The notes beneath the pieces are model-generated. The model was not told where the DNA came from. It searched no databases and saw nothing but the letters and a program-made list of their open reading frames with translations. This document shows, in pieces, positions 52,725 through 62,657 of a stretch of 64,000 bases of DNA. The stretch comes from Kiritimatiellia bacterium. GTDB taxonomy: Bacteria; Verrucomicrobiota; Kiritimatiellia; UBA8416; YA12-FULL-48-11. Position numbers and translations under genes: made by a program. The stretch is taken from positions 103,153 to 167,152 of the forward strand of contig JAQUPZ010000010.1 in the NCBI GenBank assembly GCA_028716365.1, in the 5' to 3' direction. The stretch's first letter is position 1. Each line of letters starts with the position of its first letter.

Positions 52725-53956
52725 TTTGCAAACCGGCTCTTGACCGCCTCCACGATGGTGTCTCCACGCACCGGTTTTTGAAGCAAACAGTGTTTAGAAC
52801 CAGATTCAACAACACCCCTGATTGAATCAGGAGGGGCAAAACCCGTACAAAAAACGACTGCTGGGATTTCCCAGTTATTCTCTTTGCACAGGCTCTCTAT
52901 TTTAAAGAACGCTGCCTGTCCATCCATTACCGGCATATGAAGGTCCATAATTATGACTGCATGATGTTTTTCCGAGAAAGCACTGACAGCTTCTTCTCCA
53001 TTACTTGCAACATCAATTGTATATCCTTTCATGGCAGCAGAAAGAATCATCTGGAATAATCGCAATATTGTCTTCTCATCATCAACAATCATAATCCGGT
53101 CATTATTACACTTTAGGAGTTCTTTTGGCGGGTCAGCAGTCATGTCATCAGTTTTGTTACTTTTATTCAAAGGGCGCCCTGTTTCTGCAGGAAAATACAC
53201 ACTAAAATCAGACCCTTGCCCCGGGTTACTTGCAAAATCAATAAAACCACCATGTTCTTTGACTATCTTGTAGGCAATACTCAAACCAAGTCCAGCGCCC
53301 CGTCTGCTACCGCTTTTCTTCGTGGTGAAAAACGGGTTGAATATCTGGCTCCTGATATTCTCTGCAACCCCCGGTCCACTGTCAGTTACGGTTATTCGCA
53401 CATACTCGCCTGACACATGGGGCATACCAGCAACGCTTGTTCCATTATTAACATGCGTATTCCCTGTTTGTAACCCAAGTTGGCCTTTTTCTCCGATAGC
53501 ATCTAATGCGTTACTGCAAATATTATACAATACCCTCATCAGCAGATCCATAACACCAGCCACTGGTTTGATATCCGGCGCAAGTGTTGTCTTAACCACT
53601 ACACCGGGAAGCAATAAAGCATTACCTTCCAACTCCGAAAGAACACTTGAGACCATTCCATTGACATCAATAGGCTGCCTCTCTGCCCCATCCTTTGCAG
53701 AAAATTCCAGCAATTGCCGGGTAACATGCAACATGTCTTTCGCCGTCTTTTCCATTACATCAAGAAGGGCTCTTGCATTTGCACCTTCAGGCAAATCGCC
53801 TTTTATCAGCTGTGGATATACAAGGAATGGGGTCAGAAGATTGTTGAAATCGTGCGCAATGGCACCGACAATATTACTCACGGTTACCATGCGATCACCA
53901 TCCATGTCAATGGATTCGGAACCTCTGTCAACCATTTTAGAGCCTTTCCCACACAT
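52721..53956 (-). CDS. soluble hybrid histidine kinase (HisKA-HATPase-receiver)
   Basis: This 411-residue protein has no membrane segment and no sensor domain. HisKA carries IVGAIAHDFNNLLTPF with His35; the ATPase has N box YNICSNALDAIGE, G1 VTDSGPG, F box FNPFFTTK and G2 GAGLGLSIAYKIV. A receiver domain follows (about 288-410) with the acidic pair in IMIVDDEK, phospho-acceptor Asp in VIIMDLHMPVMDG and the conserved Lys in LLQKPV. All catalytic residues are present, so it can autophosphorylate, unlike the kinase-like proteins at 29,566 and 50,164. A partner in trans for one of those is possible. It overlaps panC and is divergent from the beta-helix gene. Confidence 0.92.
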   Translation of the reverse strand: MCGKGSKMVDRGSESIDMDGDRMVTVSNIVGAIAHDFNNLLTPFLVYPQLIKGDLPEGANARALLDVMEKTAKDMLHVTRQLLEFSAKDGAERQPIDVNGMVSSVLSELEGNALLLPGVVVKTTLAPDIKPVAGVMDLLMRVLYNICSNALDAIGEKGQLGLQTGNTHVNNGTSVAGMPHVSGEYVRITVTDSGPGVAENIRSQIFNPFFTTKKSGSRRGAGLGLSIAYKIVKEHGGFIDFASNPGQGSDFSVYFPAETGRPLNKSNKTDDMTADPPKELLKCNNDRIMIVDDEKTILRLFQMILSAAMKGYTIDVASNGEEAVSAFSEKHHAVIIMDLHMPVMDGQAAFFKIESLCKENNWEIPAVVFCTGFAPPDSIRGVVESGSKHCLLQKPVRGDTIVEAVKSRFAK

Positions 53957-54091
53957 TCAAAATTACTGGATTCTATAATACATCAATTTATCCTTCAAAC
54001 ATAAACGCGAGGTAAATGCCAACACAAAATGGCAAATTCGTCAATTTTGTCGATTTGTACACAGGTTCGTTGTAGCATATATATAAAACAT

Positions 54092-55951
54092 ATGTACAGG
54101 AAGCGAATATCGGCAAATTTCATATATTGTATCATCGCAGTTACATCCTTTATTGCGATAAACCTTACATCTCTGGCCGTCACGAATTATTATGTATCAA
54201 CCAATGGCATCGATTTCGGTAATAATGGCATGTCACTTACTTCTTCATGGAGAACCATTGAGTATGCTGTTCAAAACGTGGCTTCCGGTGATGTAATCAA
54301 CGTTGACGCAGGCGAATATGTTGAATCTGTTATTTACATTAGGAATTCAATTACCATAACAGGCACAAATCTTTATATTCCCTCAAATCCGCCTTTCTCA
54401 AAACATGTTTCACGCACAATCATTAAGCCATATTATATCAATAACCCTGATTACCCAATTTTAATGTATGTACTTACAAATGCCGTTACCATACAAAATC
54501 TTACCATTGAAGGAGACGGAGATTCAAATGGTACTCCTGATATCGCATTCGGTATCTATTCCACTAATAAACCACTCAATGTTAATCACTGTGTTATCGG
54601 CAACATAAAAGGGTACGGTATCTCTTGTTACGGTCGGGTTCCCGTTCCGAGCACAAATGATGACGATACTATTCGAAGTTACTTCGGATATAACCTTATA
54701 ACCAACATAACTGCAACCAATGAAGGAACTGCCACCGCTATTTACCTGAACAATGCTCCTTCATCCTGTGAATTCAATGAGATTGGCATTGTCAGCGGGA
54801 ATACGGCCAATGCCGGTATTTACGTAATAAGAGGCAAATACACATCCAAAACCGAAAATTGGCTACAAATCAAAAACAACTGTTTTGATCAGTGCACAAC
54901 GGCAATATGGGCAAATGAACATGGCGGAACCGGCGAGAAAATCATTCTTGCAAGTAACACCATTAATAATGGCCTGATTGGTATACGTATTACGGCGGCA
55001 AAAGGTCAGGCACTGGTATTCAGCAATGACATCTCAGTATCAGGAATTTCACCATCAACAAATGCCACTCCGGCATGCGGTATCTGGATTCAAGCCGATA
55101 TGGACCCCTGGGGTATGGTAACTCCACTCATGCAAACTGATCATCTGGTATCAGGCAACAGGATCACGGGCTCAAGTACCAACGCCGATGGAACAATCGG
55201 CATGCTCTTTGCATACGACACGACCACAACAAATTTTATTAATAATGGGGTAAGGGCAACTGTTCTCAACAATACTATCGCAGGATTTGATTATGGCGCA
55301 TATATACGTTCTGGAACAAACGAGGTCGGCACGACCAATGATCCGCTGGTACGGATTGTTCTCCATACAAACGATTTCGATGGTAATATCAGCTATGGAT
55401 TATTTGCCACCGGTGTGACTGAAATGGTAAACGCCTCCAATAACTGGTGGGGATACTACTTCGGGCCAACAGGGACATATGGCAACGCTGTAACAACAAA
55501 TGTACTCTTTTCATGGCCACTTGGCGGATATTGGCGTGATATAAACAATAATGGCACAAACGATTGGCTCGACACTGACGACGATGGAGATACCCTCCTC
55601 GACACCAATGAAATGGCAATAGGAACATCACCGGCCCTATGGGACACTGACGGTGACCATATGGGAGACTACGATGAGATCATTGCAGGAACCGATCCGC
55701 TTGACCGGCTTTCCGTATTATTAAGAGTTTACGAAACTTACCTGGCCCCCAACAGCAACTGGTTTGTATTTTCATGGCAAAGCGCAACCGGCAAAAAATA
55801 CAGGATATATCGCACAACCAATCTGATCACCGGATTTTCAACACCGATAGCTACCAATATTCTACCCAACTACCCTCTGATGAACACCTATACTGATAAA
55901 AACATTTCAGGATCTGGTTCCTATTTCTATCGAATTACTGAAACAAACTAG
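54092..55951 (+). CDS. exported parallel beta-helix protein with thrombospondin-3-like repeats
   Basis: This protein of 619 residues starts with a signal peptide (about 1-30, IYCIIAVTSFIAINLTSLA). Residues about 32-450 have the right-handed beta-helix pattern: TNYYVSTNGIDFGNNG, SWRTIEYAVQNVASGDVI, then repeated N-rich turns, as in pectate lyase-like or surface proteins. Residues about 484-540 hold calcium-binding thrombospondin type 3-like repeats (DTDDDGDTLLDTNE, WDTDGDHMGDYDE, AGTDPLDR). A fibronectin-like C-terminal domain follows (FSWQSATGKKYRIYRTTNL). ATG 54092 is chosen because the signal peptide begins there; the in-frame ATG 54029 adds 21 residues that break it. Glycan binding or surface attachment is likely; no catalytic residues could be named. 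Confidence 0.82.
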   Translation: MYRKRISANFIYCIIAVTSFIAINLTSLAVTNYYVSTNGIDFGNNGMSLTSSWRTIEYAVQNVASGDVINVDAGEYVESVIYIRNSITITGTNLYIPSNPPFSKHVSRTIIKPYYINNPDYPILMYVLTNAVTIQNLTIEGDGDSNGTPDIAFGIYSTNKPLNVNHCVIGNIKGYGISCYGRVPVPSTNDDDTIRSYFGYNLITNITATNEGTATAIYLNNAPSSCEFNEIGIVSGNTANAGIYVIRGKYTSKTENWLQIKNNCFDQCTTAIWANEHGGTGEKIILASNTINNGLIGIRITAAKGQALVFSNDISVSGISPSTNATPACGIWIQADMDPWGMVTPLMQTDHLVSGNRITGSSTNADGTIGMLFAYDTTTTNFINNGVRATVLNNTIAGFDYGAYIRSGTNEVGTTNDPLVRIVLHTNDFDGNISYGLFATGVTEMVNASNNWWGYYFGPTGTYGNAVTTNVLFSWPLGGYWRDINNNGTNDWLDTDDDGDTLLDTNEMAIGTSPALWDTDGDHMGDYDEIIAGTDPLDRLSVLLRVYETYLAPNSNWFVFSWQSATGKKYRIYRTTNLITGFSTPIATNILPNYPLMNTYTDKNISGSGSYFYRITETN

Positions 55952-55989
55952 GAGGGATCAAGGCCTGAAACATATTTCAGTGATGGAAC

Positions 55990-56961
55990 TTAATTCTGGG
56001 CAATAATTCTTTCAGACAAGACAACCGATTGGCGCAATCCCTGGACCCAGTACTCCTTGCCATTAACAACGACAGATTTGTCCTGCATCAATGCCAGTTG
56101 TCTCTCATCGCCCATCACGTGGCAGACCGTCGCGGCTACTCCATTATGGTCGTGAGTAACCAGGCGATATTTACTGGGCTGACGCCATACAAAAAAGCCT
56201 GAACGACGTAGTACACCGGCATACTGGACCATTCGTCCCTGTTCCCTTGATGATACCAAATTGTTCCTTATTGCCAATTCAGGCCTGGAAGGGCCACGTC
56301 GCTCAGCAGAAATCTGCTTATCATGGGTTGATATTGATGATTTTACATTCGGAACAGTTCCAACACCTGAATTAAGCACCCGTGGAACGGGAGGTACAGC
56401 AACTGGCGAAGGAAAAACCGTGGTCTTGTCTCCAGATATCGCAGGTTTTTCAGGAACAGGAAATTTTCCCGCCAGCACATTCTTGTTTTCATCAGACACT
56501 GCCTTATCGACAGGGTCCACAGATTTTCGATTTATCCACAATCTGCAGGATAGCGGCGACGCTATCTTCAGCCACTCTCGATATTCACCCCGCACAGAAA
56601 CCTTTTCGTCTTTTGCAATCTCTCCGACACTTCGATAATTAATACCCGGTCCCACCCTGACCTTAACTTTCGAGGCAGCAACTATTCCATCCTTGAGGAG
56701 TTCTCCATACACCCAGAAACTGACATTAGCCGGAGGAATAACTTCTATCCACTCGCCATCGACATTTTTCTCAGTTATCAGGATATCGCCCTCGGAAAGT
56801 TGTGCAACGATTTCTGCTGTTTCACTTGGAGCAGATCTAAGGTTGACACTATTCTTGTTGACCCGGAGATCTGTTGCAAGAATTGTGCAGGCCGGGTTTC
56901 CGGTGAAAATAGTTATAAACAACAGCAGGCCAGACAGATATCTAATGCATAACTCCCGCAA
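55990..56961 (-). CDS. exported protein with two SH3b domains
   Basis: This 323-residue protein has a signal peptide (to about 29, GLLLFITIFTGNPACTILA). Two bacterial SH3 domains follow: about 32-88 (VNKNSVNLRSAPSETAEIV, WIEVIPPANVSFWVYG) and 95-148 (KVKVRVGPGINYRSVGEI, WLKIASPLSCRLWI). A long Pro/Ser/Lys-rich region and a C-terminal domain of about 80 residues (MVQYAGVLRRSGFFVWRQPSKYR) end it. SH3b domains often bind cell wall. The start is TTG 56961, unusual but supported by a strong GGAGG 7 bases before it. It is convergent with the beta-helix gene; a 6-base-stem hairpin (55,965-55,980) lies between. Confidence 0.8.
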   Translation of the reverse strand: MRELCIRYLSGLLLFITIFTGNPACTILATDLRVNKNSVNLRSAPSETAEIVAQLSEGDILITEKNVDGEWIEVIPPANVSFWVYGELLKDGIVAASKVKVRVGPGINYRSVGEIAKDEKVSVRGEYREWLKIASPLSCRLWINRKSVDPVDKAVSDENKNVLAGKFPVPEKPAISGDKTTVFPSPVAVPPVPRVLNSGVGTVPNVKSSISTHDKQISAERRGPSRPELAIRNNLVSSREQGRMVQYAGVLRRSGFFVWRQPSKYRLVTHDHNGVAATVCHVMGDERQLALMQDKSVVVNGKEYWVQGLRQSVVLSERIIAQN

Positions 56962-57073
56962 TGTTGTACCTCCCTTTCTGGCGATACGCCCGTCTGAATA
57001 GAAAAAATCAAAACAGCGCAGGAACAGACTTGCTTGTTTTTCCCGCTTTCAAGGCACCAGAAGGCAGGTTGAA

Positions 57074-57223
57074 CTAGGACTTCGTTTTAGGAAGACCAAC
57101 CCCACGGTCACCTTCCTTCCACTTCCCACGGGCAACAAGAAGGTCTATACGTTCAAAACGTTTCAAGACATTTCGTTTGCTTGCAATTTTACTCGCGGAT
57201 CTAAGACTCGGATGCTGAGACAT
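57074..57223 (-). CDS. PVC small basic protein (49 aa)
   Basis: A 49-residue frame encodes MSQHPSLRSASKIASKRNVL, then KRFERIDLLVARGKWKEGDR, then GVGLPKTKS. The M-S-x-H-P-S-L start, the R-N/S-V-L-K-R-x-E-R core and the G-L-P-K-x-K end match a family of small basic proteins that I know from Chlamydiae and Verrucomicrobia relatives (TIGR04137-type). It has 14 Lys/Arg against 4 Asp/Glu, which suggests nucleic-acid or ribosome contact; function is not known to me. Start ATG 57223 has GGAG and AGG upstream; an in-frame ATG 15 bases earlier is possible. It stands alone between the SH3b gene and the exonuclease gene. Confidence 0.85.
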   Translation of the reverse strand: MSQHPSLRSASKIASKRNVLKRFERIDLLVARGKWKEGDRGVGLPKTKS

Positions 57224-57412
57224 ATACCTGATCTCCATTCTCTGCAATGGTACTTATTTACCAATCAAATAACACTAATATAAATACAATACTCCAGTGA
57301 AATTAGACAATAATATGTTCAAGATGTCAAATCGTATCTTAGGCACCATTTTACGTTGCACTGCCGGCTTTTCAGCAATAACATGACTTCTATGTGTTCT
57401 AGAAAAAACACA

Positions 57413-58195
57413 ATGTTCAAATGGAAACTGCGACAACCCCTGGCGATAATCGATATTGAGGCAACGGGAATTAATCCCCGAATCGATCGGATAATTGATC
57501 TGGCCATTGTTAAAGTCATGCCCGACGGGAATCGTTCTGTTCACACATTTCGCATTAATCCGGGAATCCCCATTCCCCCGGAAACCACTCAAATTCACGG
57601 CATCAGGGATGCGGACGTCGCTGACAGTCCATCGTTTGGAGCAGTTGCTTCCGAGATAATTGATTTACTCAAAGGATGTGACCTTGGCGGCTACAATCTT
57701 ATCCGATTCGATATTCCTATGTTAGTTGAAGAATTTCTTAGAAACAATATCAACTTCGATATCGAAGGACGAAGGGTAATTGATGCTCAGCGTATTTTTC
57801 ACAAACGAGAACCCCGTGACCTCTCTGCTGCAGTTGCATATTACTGCGGTGAAATGCATTTTGATGCACATGGTGCAGAATCTGACGCTTTGGCAACATT
57901 ACGCGTTTTAGAAGGACAATTTGTAAAATATCCGGATCTTCCGCAAGATATTGACACACTCGACCAGTACTGTAACCCCAGAGAACCTGACTGGGTAGAC
58001 AGAACAGGTAAATTAAAATGGCAGAATGGCGAAATAGTCCTGAATTTCAGCAGGAAAAAGGGTGAATCGCTCCGGAACCTTATACAAAGTGATCCCGGTT
58101 TTATAAAATGGATTATGAAAGGTGATTTTCCCCGTGACATGCAGGAGATAGTTCAAAATGCATTACAGAATAAGTGGCCTCAACCTCAAAGTTGA
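57413..58195 (+). CDS. DnaQ-like 3'-5' exonuclease (DEDDh)
   Basis: This protein of about 260 residues has the three exonuclease motifs of the DEDDh family: Exo I AIIDIEATG (Asp, Glu), Exo II GGYNLIRFDIPML (Asp) and Exo III HFDAHGAESDALATL (His, Asp). The first 170 residues form the nuclease fold. The remainder (about 175-260) has NFSRKKGESLRNLIQSDPGF and WIMKGDFPRDMQEIVQNALQ, a segment common in stand-alone DnaQ-like enzymes of this kind, not polymerase-associated epsilon. It may act in DNA repair or RNA processing. ATG 57413 is close to the fold; ATG 57383, ATG 57392 and TTG 57356 are in frame too. Convergent with the TPR gene. Confidence 0.88.
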   Translation: MFKWKLRQPLAIIDIEATGINPRIDRIIDLAIVKVMPDGNRSVHTFRINPGIPIPPETTQIHGIRDADVADSPSFGAVASEIIDLLKGCDLGGYNLIRFDIPMLVEEFLRNNINFDIEGRRVIDAQRIFHKREPRDLSAAVAYYCGEMHFDAHGAESDALATLRVLEGQFVKYPDLPQDIDTLDQYCNPREPDWVDRTGKLKWQNGEIVLNFSRKKGESLRNLIQSDPGFIKWIMKGDFPRDMQEIVQNALQNKWPQPQS

Positions 58196-58225
58196 CAAGC
58201 CCTTCGATGGAGAATAATTGTTGTA

Positions 58226-59617
58226 CTACTGGTAGGCTTTTTCGATTTTCTGGGAAATATCCTTGTACCCAATATCAACCTGATAAACCTGCTTGTAACA
58301 GGCCATGGCATCTTCCTTCTTGCCCATCTCTTCAAGAATACAACCCAGTTCGTAAAGAACATCTTTCTTGGTATCATCCATGGCTGACATTTCCGAAACC
58401 GCTTTTCTCAATTGTTCGGTCGCCATATCCAGCTGTTTCTTCTGCTTAAAACACAACGCAAGATAATAAAGAGTTCTGGAACGGTATTTGGGATTTCTTT
58501 GGGACAATTGGAATTGCTGTATGGCTTCATTCACATAATCATTTTCATACAGCTTTATACCCCATTCAAATCTGAGTTTCAAATCATTAGGATATCTCTG
58601 TACACGTTCCTGCAGATTTTCAAATACAAACGATTCCCGCTCATAACGTTTTGCAGCAATTGTATCAGCGTCAGATTCCGCAGCTTCAAGCATTTCTATT
58701 TCATTATCAAATTTTGCAATCCTGATACCGCTCATCATTGAATCAAGCTCAGGGTCGCCGGGACTCATGGAAATAGCCTTCTCAAGAGTGGCCACAGCAT
58801 CATCATATGCTTTTGTATCAGCGTAAAGCCTGGCGAGCGCCCTGTAATAATTAATATTCTGCGGTTCTCCTTTAATCTTTTCCAATGTATCGGCAATCAA
58901 AGCCACGACGTCCTTCTCGCTTTTGACAGCCTTGGATTCCTTCTCGAGAATTTCGGCTCCCTTTTTGTCCTTAATCATATCCTGATAGGTGCCGCCTTTT
59001 TCAGCCACTTCCTCCCATTTGCCTGTATTCATGGCATCAACAGCGATCGCATCTTTAAATGCCTTGATAACCATAGGATCATTTGGACATAATTCACAAA
59101 GTTTTTCAAAACACTCCCTGGCAGCACGAGTCCTGCCAACTTTTTGATAAAGTTCTCCAAGCCAACCTATCAGAAAAGGATCTTCATCGTAGTTGTCTCT
59201 CGCAACTTCGAGCGTCTGGATGGCAACTTCCTGCATATTCGCTGCAAGCGCCGCTTTTGCATGAATTTCAATAAACTTTTTGTTCAGTGGGTCCTTTCGA
59301 AGCAGTTTTTCAGCCTCAGCCAGTGCCTCAATACCTTTACCAGCCTTGATCATCCCGCTGATTTTGGCATGCGCCGGAAAGCTCGTTGCGCTGGACAACA
59401 TATGAGAAAAAGAAGAGGTTTTCTTCTCCTGCTTTGCTTTTTGAATCTCCGCAGCTCTCAGGAATTTTCGAGCCTGTAGAAGACCAGGTTCAAGCGCAAT
59501 ACAGGATGACAGTAAATCTATGGCATAATCAATATTTCCACGCTCAAAAGCGGTAAATCCCTTGTTGAACGTATCACGGACCTTCTGCGAAGCCTTATCT
59601 AGAGCAACTTCCGTCAT
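58226..59617 (-). CDS. cytoplasmic TPR protein (463 aa)
   Basis: This protein has no signal peptide. TPR-like helices fill most of the length: about 12-60 (FNKGFTAFERGNIDYAIDLL), 100-190, 255-290 (YYRALARLYADTKAYDDAVATL) and 330-460 (EDAMACYKQVYQVDIGYKDI at the end). Similar proteins of about 450-500 residues with an N-terminal KVRDTFNKGFTAFERGN are familiar from PVC genomes; function is not known to me. GAGG lies 10 bases before ATG 59617. It is divergent from the amidase gene. A scaffold role is likely because TPRs bind peptides. Confidence 0.78.
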   Translation of the reverse strand: MTEVALDKASQKVRDTFNKGFTAFERGNIDYAIDLLSSCIALEPGLLQARKFLRAAEIQKAKQEKKTSSFSHMLSSATSFPAHAKISGMIKAGKGIEALAEAEKLLRKDPLNKKFIEIHAKAALAANMQEVAIQTLEVARDNYDEDPFLIGWLGELYQKVGRTRAARECFEKLCELCPNDPMVIKAFKDAIAVDAMNTGKWEEVAEKGGTYQDMIKDKKGAEILEKESKAVKSEKDVVALIADTLEKIKGEPQNINYYRALARLYADTKAYDDAVATLEKAISMSPGDPELDSMMSGIRIAKFDNEIEMLEAAESDADTIAAKRYERESFVFENLQERVQRYPNDLKLRFEWGIKLYENDYVNEAIQQFQLSQRNPKYRSRTLYYLALCFKQKKQLDMATEQLRKAVSEMSAMDDTKKDVLYELGCILEEMGKKEDAMACYKQVYQVDIGYKDISQKIEKAYQ

Positions 59618-59801
59618 AAATCATACGCCTCTTTCGCATTAATTATCGAATTAACTTAATCAAATCACATTGCATCGTCAAGTGTTGATAATTCAATTCA
59701 TTTGTGACATAAAGACAAACGAAATTTTATTATTTATATGTTTATGTTGTAAAAAAACGGCAACTTTTGGTATTTCGTAAAAATTGTTTTTAAGACTTTC
59801 G

Positions 59802-60839
59802 ATGAATAAATTGGAAACTTTTGTTATTGCGATACGGCATGCATGTGAAGTTTCCGCATCCATAATACTCCTAAGTTCCTGTGTCGTAATGGCCACTTCT
59901 TCGATCGACTTAATAGCTATCCGGAATATTGGCGCCCGATATGATTTTCCACCGCCAAAACAAACCTCTTCAAATGTCACTTTTACTGGGAAATTTACAA
60001 CAATGACTTTTGAATCAGACAGCCGTAAACTCATTTTCAATAAAATCCTCGTCTGGCTCAATGAGCCGGTGACGAAGAATACACAGGACTTTCTCCTGGC
60101 GCAATATGACGCCAATAAGATAATCGATCCGCTCATACGTCTCAATCAACGGCGGGGGATAACAAACAATCTTGTAGTTATAATAGATCCCGGACATGGT
60201 GGTAAAGATAATGGCGCGATCGGTCCTCGCAAAGCCTGTGAGAAAAAAATAGTACTAGATATCGCGAACTCGGTAAAAAGAAAACTGGAATGCCCAAAAA
60301 TTTCAGTCAAGTTGACACGCAAATGGGATTCTGCGTTGAGCAGGACCGAAAGGACTAACGTAGCCAGAAATTATAAAGCTGATATTTTTGTAAGTATTCA
60401 TATAAACTCTGCCCGTAACACCGAGGCATCAGGTGTAGAGTCATATATCATGCCAGGACCTGGATTCCCTTCAACTGTTGGTAATACTACTGACAATAAA
60501 AATTCTCCTGCAAACAAGTTCGATAGCGCTAGTATTCAGCTCGCATATTGTGTACATCGACAGATTCTCGAATCAACAGGGGCAATCGACAGGGGAATAC
60601 GTCACGCGCGATTTGACGTGCTCCAAGATGCACCTTGCCCTGCGATACTTGTGGAATGCGGATTCGTTTCAAATTCCGCAGAAGAATCCAATCTTACAAA
60701 AAAGAAATACAGGGAAACTATCGCCGACGCAATCACCAAGGGAATACAGACTCTCGTCACACCGGCGCCAGGTGTGGCAATTATTTCTACGCCTTCAACC
60801 GTGATAAATTCTTCACTGGCTGCTCAACCTGCCAAATGA
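59802..60839 (+). CDS. N-acetylmuramoyl-L-alanine amidase (Amidase_3)
   Basis: This 345-residue exported enzyme cleaves peptide stems from murein. The catalytic domain (about 125-325) has VVIIDPGHGGKDNGAIG (zinc His), KACEKKIVLDIAN (zinc Glu), VSIHINSARN (zinc His) and AILVECGFVSN (catalytic Glu). The N-terminus has a hydrophobic segment ending LLSSCVV, possibly a lipobox, and a preceding beta-rich domain (about 35-115) that resembles an AMIN-like module only in place. ATG 59802 is preferred; TTG 59784 is in frame. Family members act in daughter-cell separation or sporulation-like lysis; which one is unknown. Confidence 0.9.
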   Translation: MNKLETFVIAIRHACEVSASIILLSSCVVMATSSIDLIAIRNIGARYDFPPPKQTSSNVTFTGKFTTMTFESDSRKLIFNKILVWLNEPVTKNTQDFLLAQYDANKIIDPLIRLNQRRGITNNLVVIIDPGHGGKDNGAIGPRKACEKKIVLDIANSVKRKLECPKISVKLTRKWDSALSRTERTNVARNYKADIFVSIHINSARNTEASGVESYIMPGPGFPSTVGNTTDNKNSPANKFDSASIQLAYCVHRQILESTGAIDRGIRHARFDVLQDAPCPAILVECGFVSNSAEESNLTKKKYRETIADAITKGIQTLVTPAPGVAIISTPSTVINSSLAAQPAK

Positions 60840-60984
60840 TGACAGGACGTCTGTAAATTTTATATATTGGTTGTTTAATCTCAATACCCGATTATGTACA
60901 TTTATCGGAAGTTAAAAGTTCATAATTGTTATTTTCTTGATGGTAAATACATAATTTTATTAACTTAATTCATATATTACTGAC

Positions 60985-62586
60985 ATGTATCGTATCCATT
61001 ATCACAAACTAGCCGTCTTCTCCAAGATACGTACCATTCATATCCTTTTGCTACTGTGCCTGCTTCTTTTCGTGATACTTCGCGCAAGATGGGTTGGACA
61101 TCTTCTGGTTTGGGATGAAGCAATGAGCCTGTGTACCATCCGTGCATTCTTATCGCATAGTACTGATGATTTCTCCAACTGGTTCTGGCGTCATCCCCCA
61201 CTCTTCTCTGTTCTTATGATGCCGCTTCATCCTTTCAAGTCGGGTTTTGCCGAGCGAGTCGAAATAATGGCAATCGTTATAGGGTTGTTTAATTTATTAC
61301 TCCTTTTTCAACTCAACCGTAAAATTTTCGGGACTGCAACGGCTATATGGTCAGTCTTTTTTCTTGCTGTCCAACCAGGAAGTGTTTTCTTCGATGTATG
61401 GATTAAAACCGACCACACTGTGGTCACATTCGGATTACTGGCAATACTTCTATTGTCATATCGTCAACCACTGTATTCCGGCCTATGCCTCGGGTTGGCA
61501 ATGTTGTCGAAAGAAACCGGCATTTTCTATGTGATTGCCGTTTTCCTGCTGTGGTTATCAGGTGTATCAGGCAAGTGTACGCTAAAGAATTTTTTTGCTC
61601 TGACAGTTATTCCTTTTTTGGCCTGTGGATGGTGGTATTTTATCATAAAACCAACGGCTGATCTCATAACAATGGCCGAAGCAGGAACATATACTGCTGA
61701 CCCTTGGTATATAAAACTTTTTGGCGGATTTGCTGATTATGTCATATTTTCATTTGGTACACAGACAGGCTGGAACAAACCTTGGAACTTCTATTTATCA
61801 AGCACTCCAATGATTATCGGGGTTCCCGGCATAATTCTATCGTTTGTTGGCACCTTATTTCTCGGATATTTATTTACGAATAAATTTAAAGTCGAAAAAT
61901 CCGAAAATCAGGAAACTAATAATAACATATTATGGCCTGTACTTCTTTTGGTGCCATCTTACATATTACTATCGATATTGAAAAGTAAAGTACCATGGAT
62001 TGTAATTTCACTTCTCCCGGCATGGGCAACACTCCAGGGCTTAGCCATCTCAAGGTTTTTATCGTTACTAAAAATGATAAAAGCAAACGATGGACCAAAA
62101 TTAACCGGCATTTTACATGTCTTCATATTGGTTATCGTAATTATTACATTTGTAATGTCAGCTTGCCGGCAAGATTATGAGTGTATGTTGCAGCAAATAG
62201 ATGCAGGACAATGGCGTGGAGCCTTTTATTCCCGTGAAGCCGCGCGACAAATGAATCAGCTGGTTCAACCCGGGGAACGTGTACTCATAACGTCTTTTCA
62301 CTATTGGAAAGGTCTTGGCATTGGACACGCATGTCCGGTTTTTGCTTACTACTTTTCAAATAATATCGAGGTGCTATTACGTCCACATGAACGTCTTTTC
62401 CCTGAACTGGAAAAAGATATACGAAAATACCGTATTGACTGGGCACTTCTATCCCCCGAACCAGGCAGAATGGAACAAGAAATATATTCCGGATTTGCAG
62501 GAAAATATAAACTGATGCCCCGTATACAGGAAAAGTTCATGATTTTCAAAACGACCAGTATTTATCAGCAGAAGACCGACCACTGA
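60985..62586 (+). CDS. GT39 (ArnT/PMT_2)-like membrane glycosyltransferase
   Basis: This 533-residue protein has about eleven membrane segments and a C-terminal periplasmic domain (about 420-533). The first loop reads GHLLVWDEAMSLCTIRAFL, with the D-E pair of GT39 enzymes, then WFWRHPPLFSVLMMPL (the H-P-P motif), and GLAMLSKETGIFYV with the K-E-T marker seen in the family. The enzyme should transfer a sugar from polyprenyl phosphate on the periplasmic side. It lies outside the main glycan island and is followed by a GC-rich hairpin. Confidence 0.83.
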   Translation: MYRIHYHKLAVFSKIRTIHILLLLCLLLFVILRARWVGHLLVWDEAMSLCTIRAFLSHSTDDFSNWFWRHPPLFSVLMMPLHPFKSGFAERVEIMAIVIGLFNLLLLFQLNRKIFGTATAIWSVFFLAVQPGSVFFDVWIKTDHTVVTFGLLAILLLSYRQPLYSGLCLGLAMLSKETGIFYVIAVFLLWLSGVSGKCTLKNFFALTVIPFLACGWWYFIIKPTADLITMAEAGTYTADPWYIKLFGGFADYVIFSFGTQTGWNKPWNFYLSSTPMIIGVPGIILSFVGTLFLGYLFTNKFKVEKSENQETNNNILWPVLLLVPSYILLSILKSKVPWIVISLLPAWATLQGLAISRFLSLLKMIKANDGPKLTGILHVFILVIVIITFVMSACRQDYECMLQQIDAGQWRGAFYSREAARQMNQLVQPGERVLITSFHYWKGLGIGHACPVFAYYFSNNIEVLLRPHERLFPELEKDIRKYRIDWALLSPEPGRMEQEIYSGFAGKYKLMPRIQEKFMIFKTTSIYQQKTDH

Positions 62587-62657
62587 AAAAGTCAGGCGTT
62601 CCTGATGCATTCTCTGAAACGCGAAATCACCCATATAGTTCAATATCCAGTTGACAA

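Noticed and set aside
55965..55980. Hairpin CTGAAA-CATA-TTTCAG between convergent genes as terminator.
   Set aside because: A 6-base AT-rich stem without T-run is too weak to call; it is mentioned only with the neighbouring gene.
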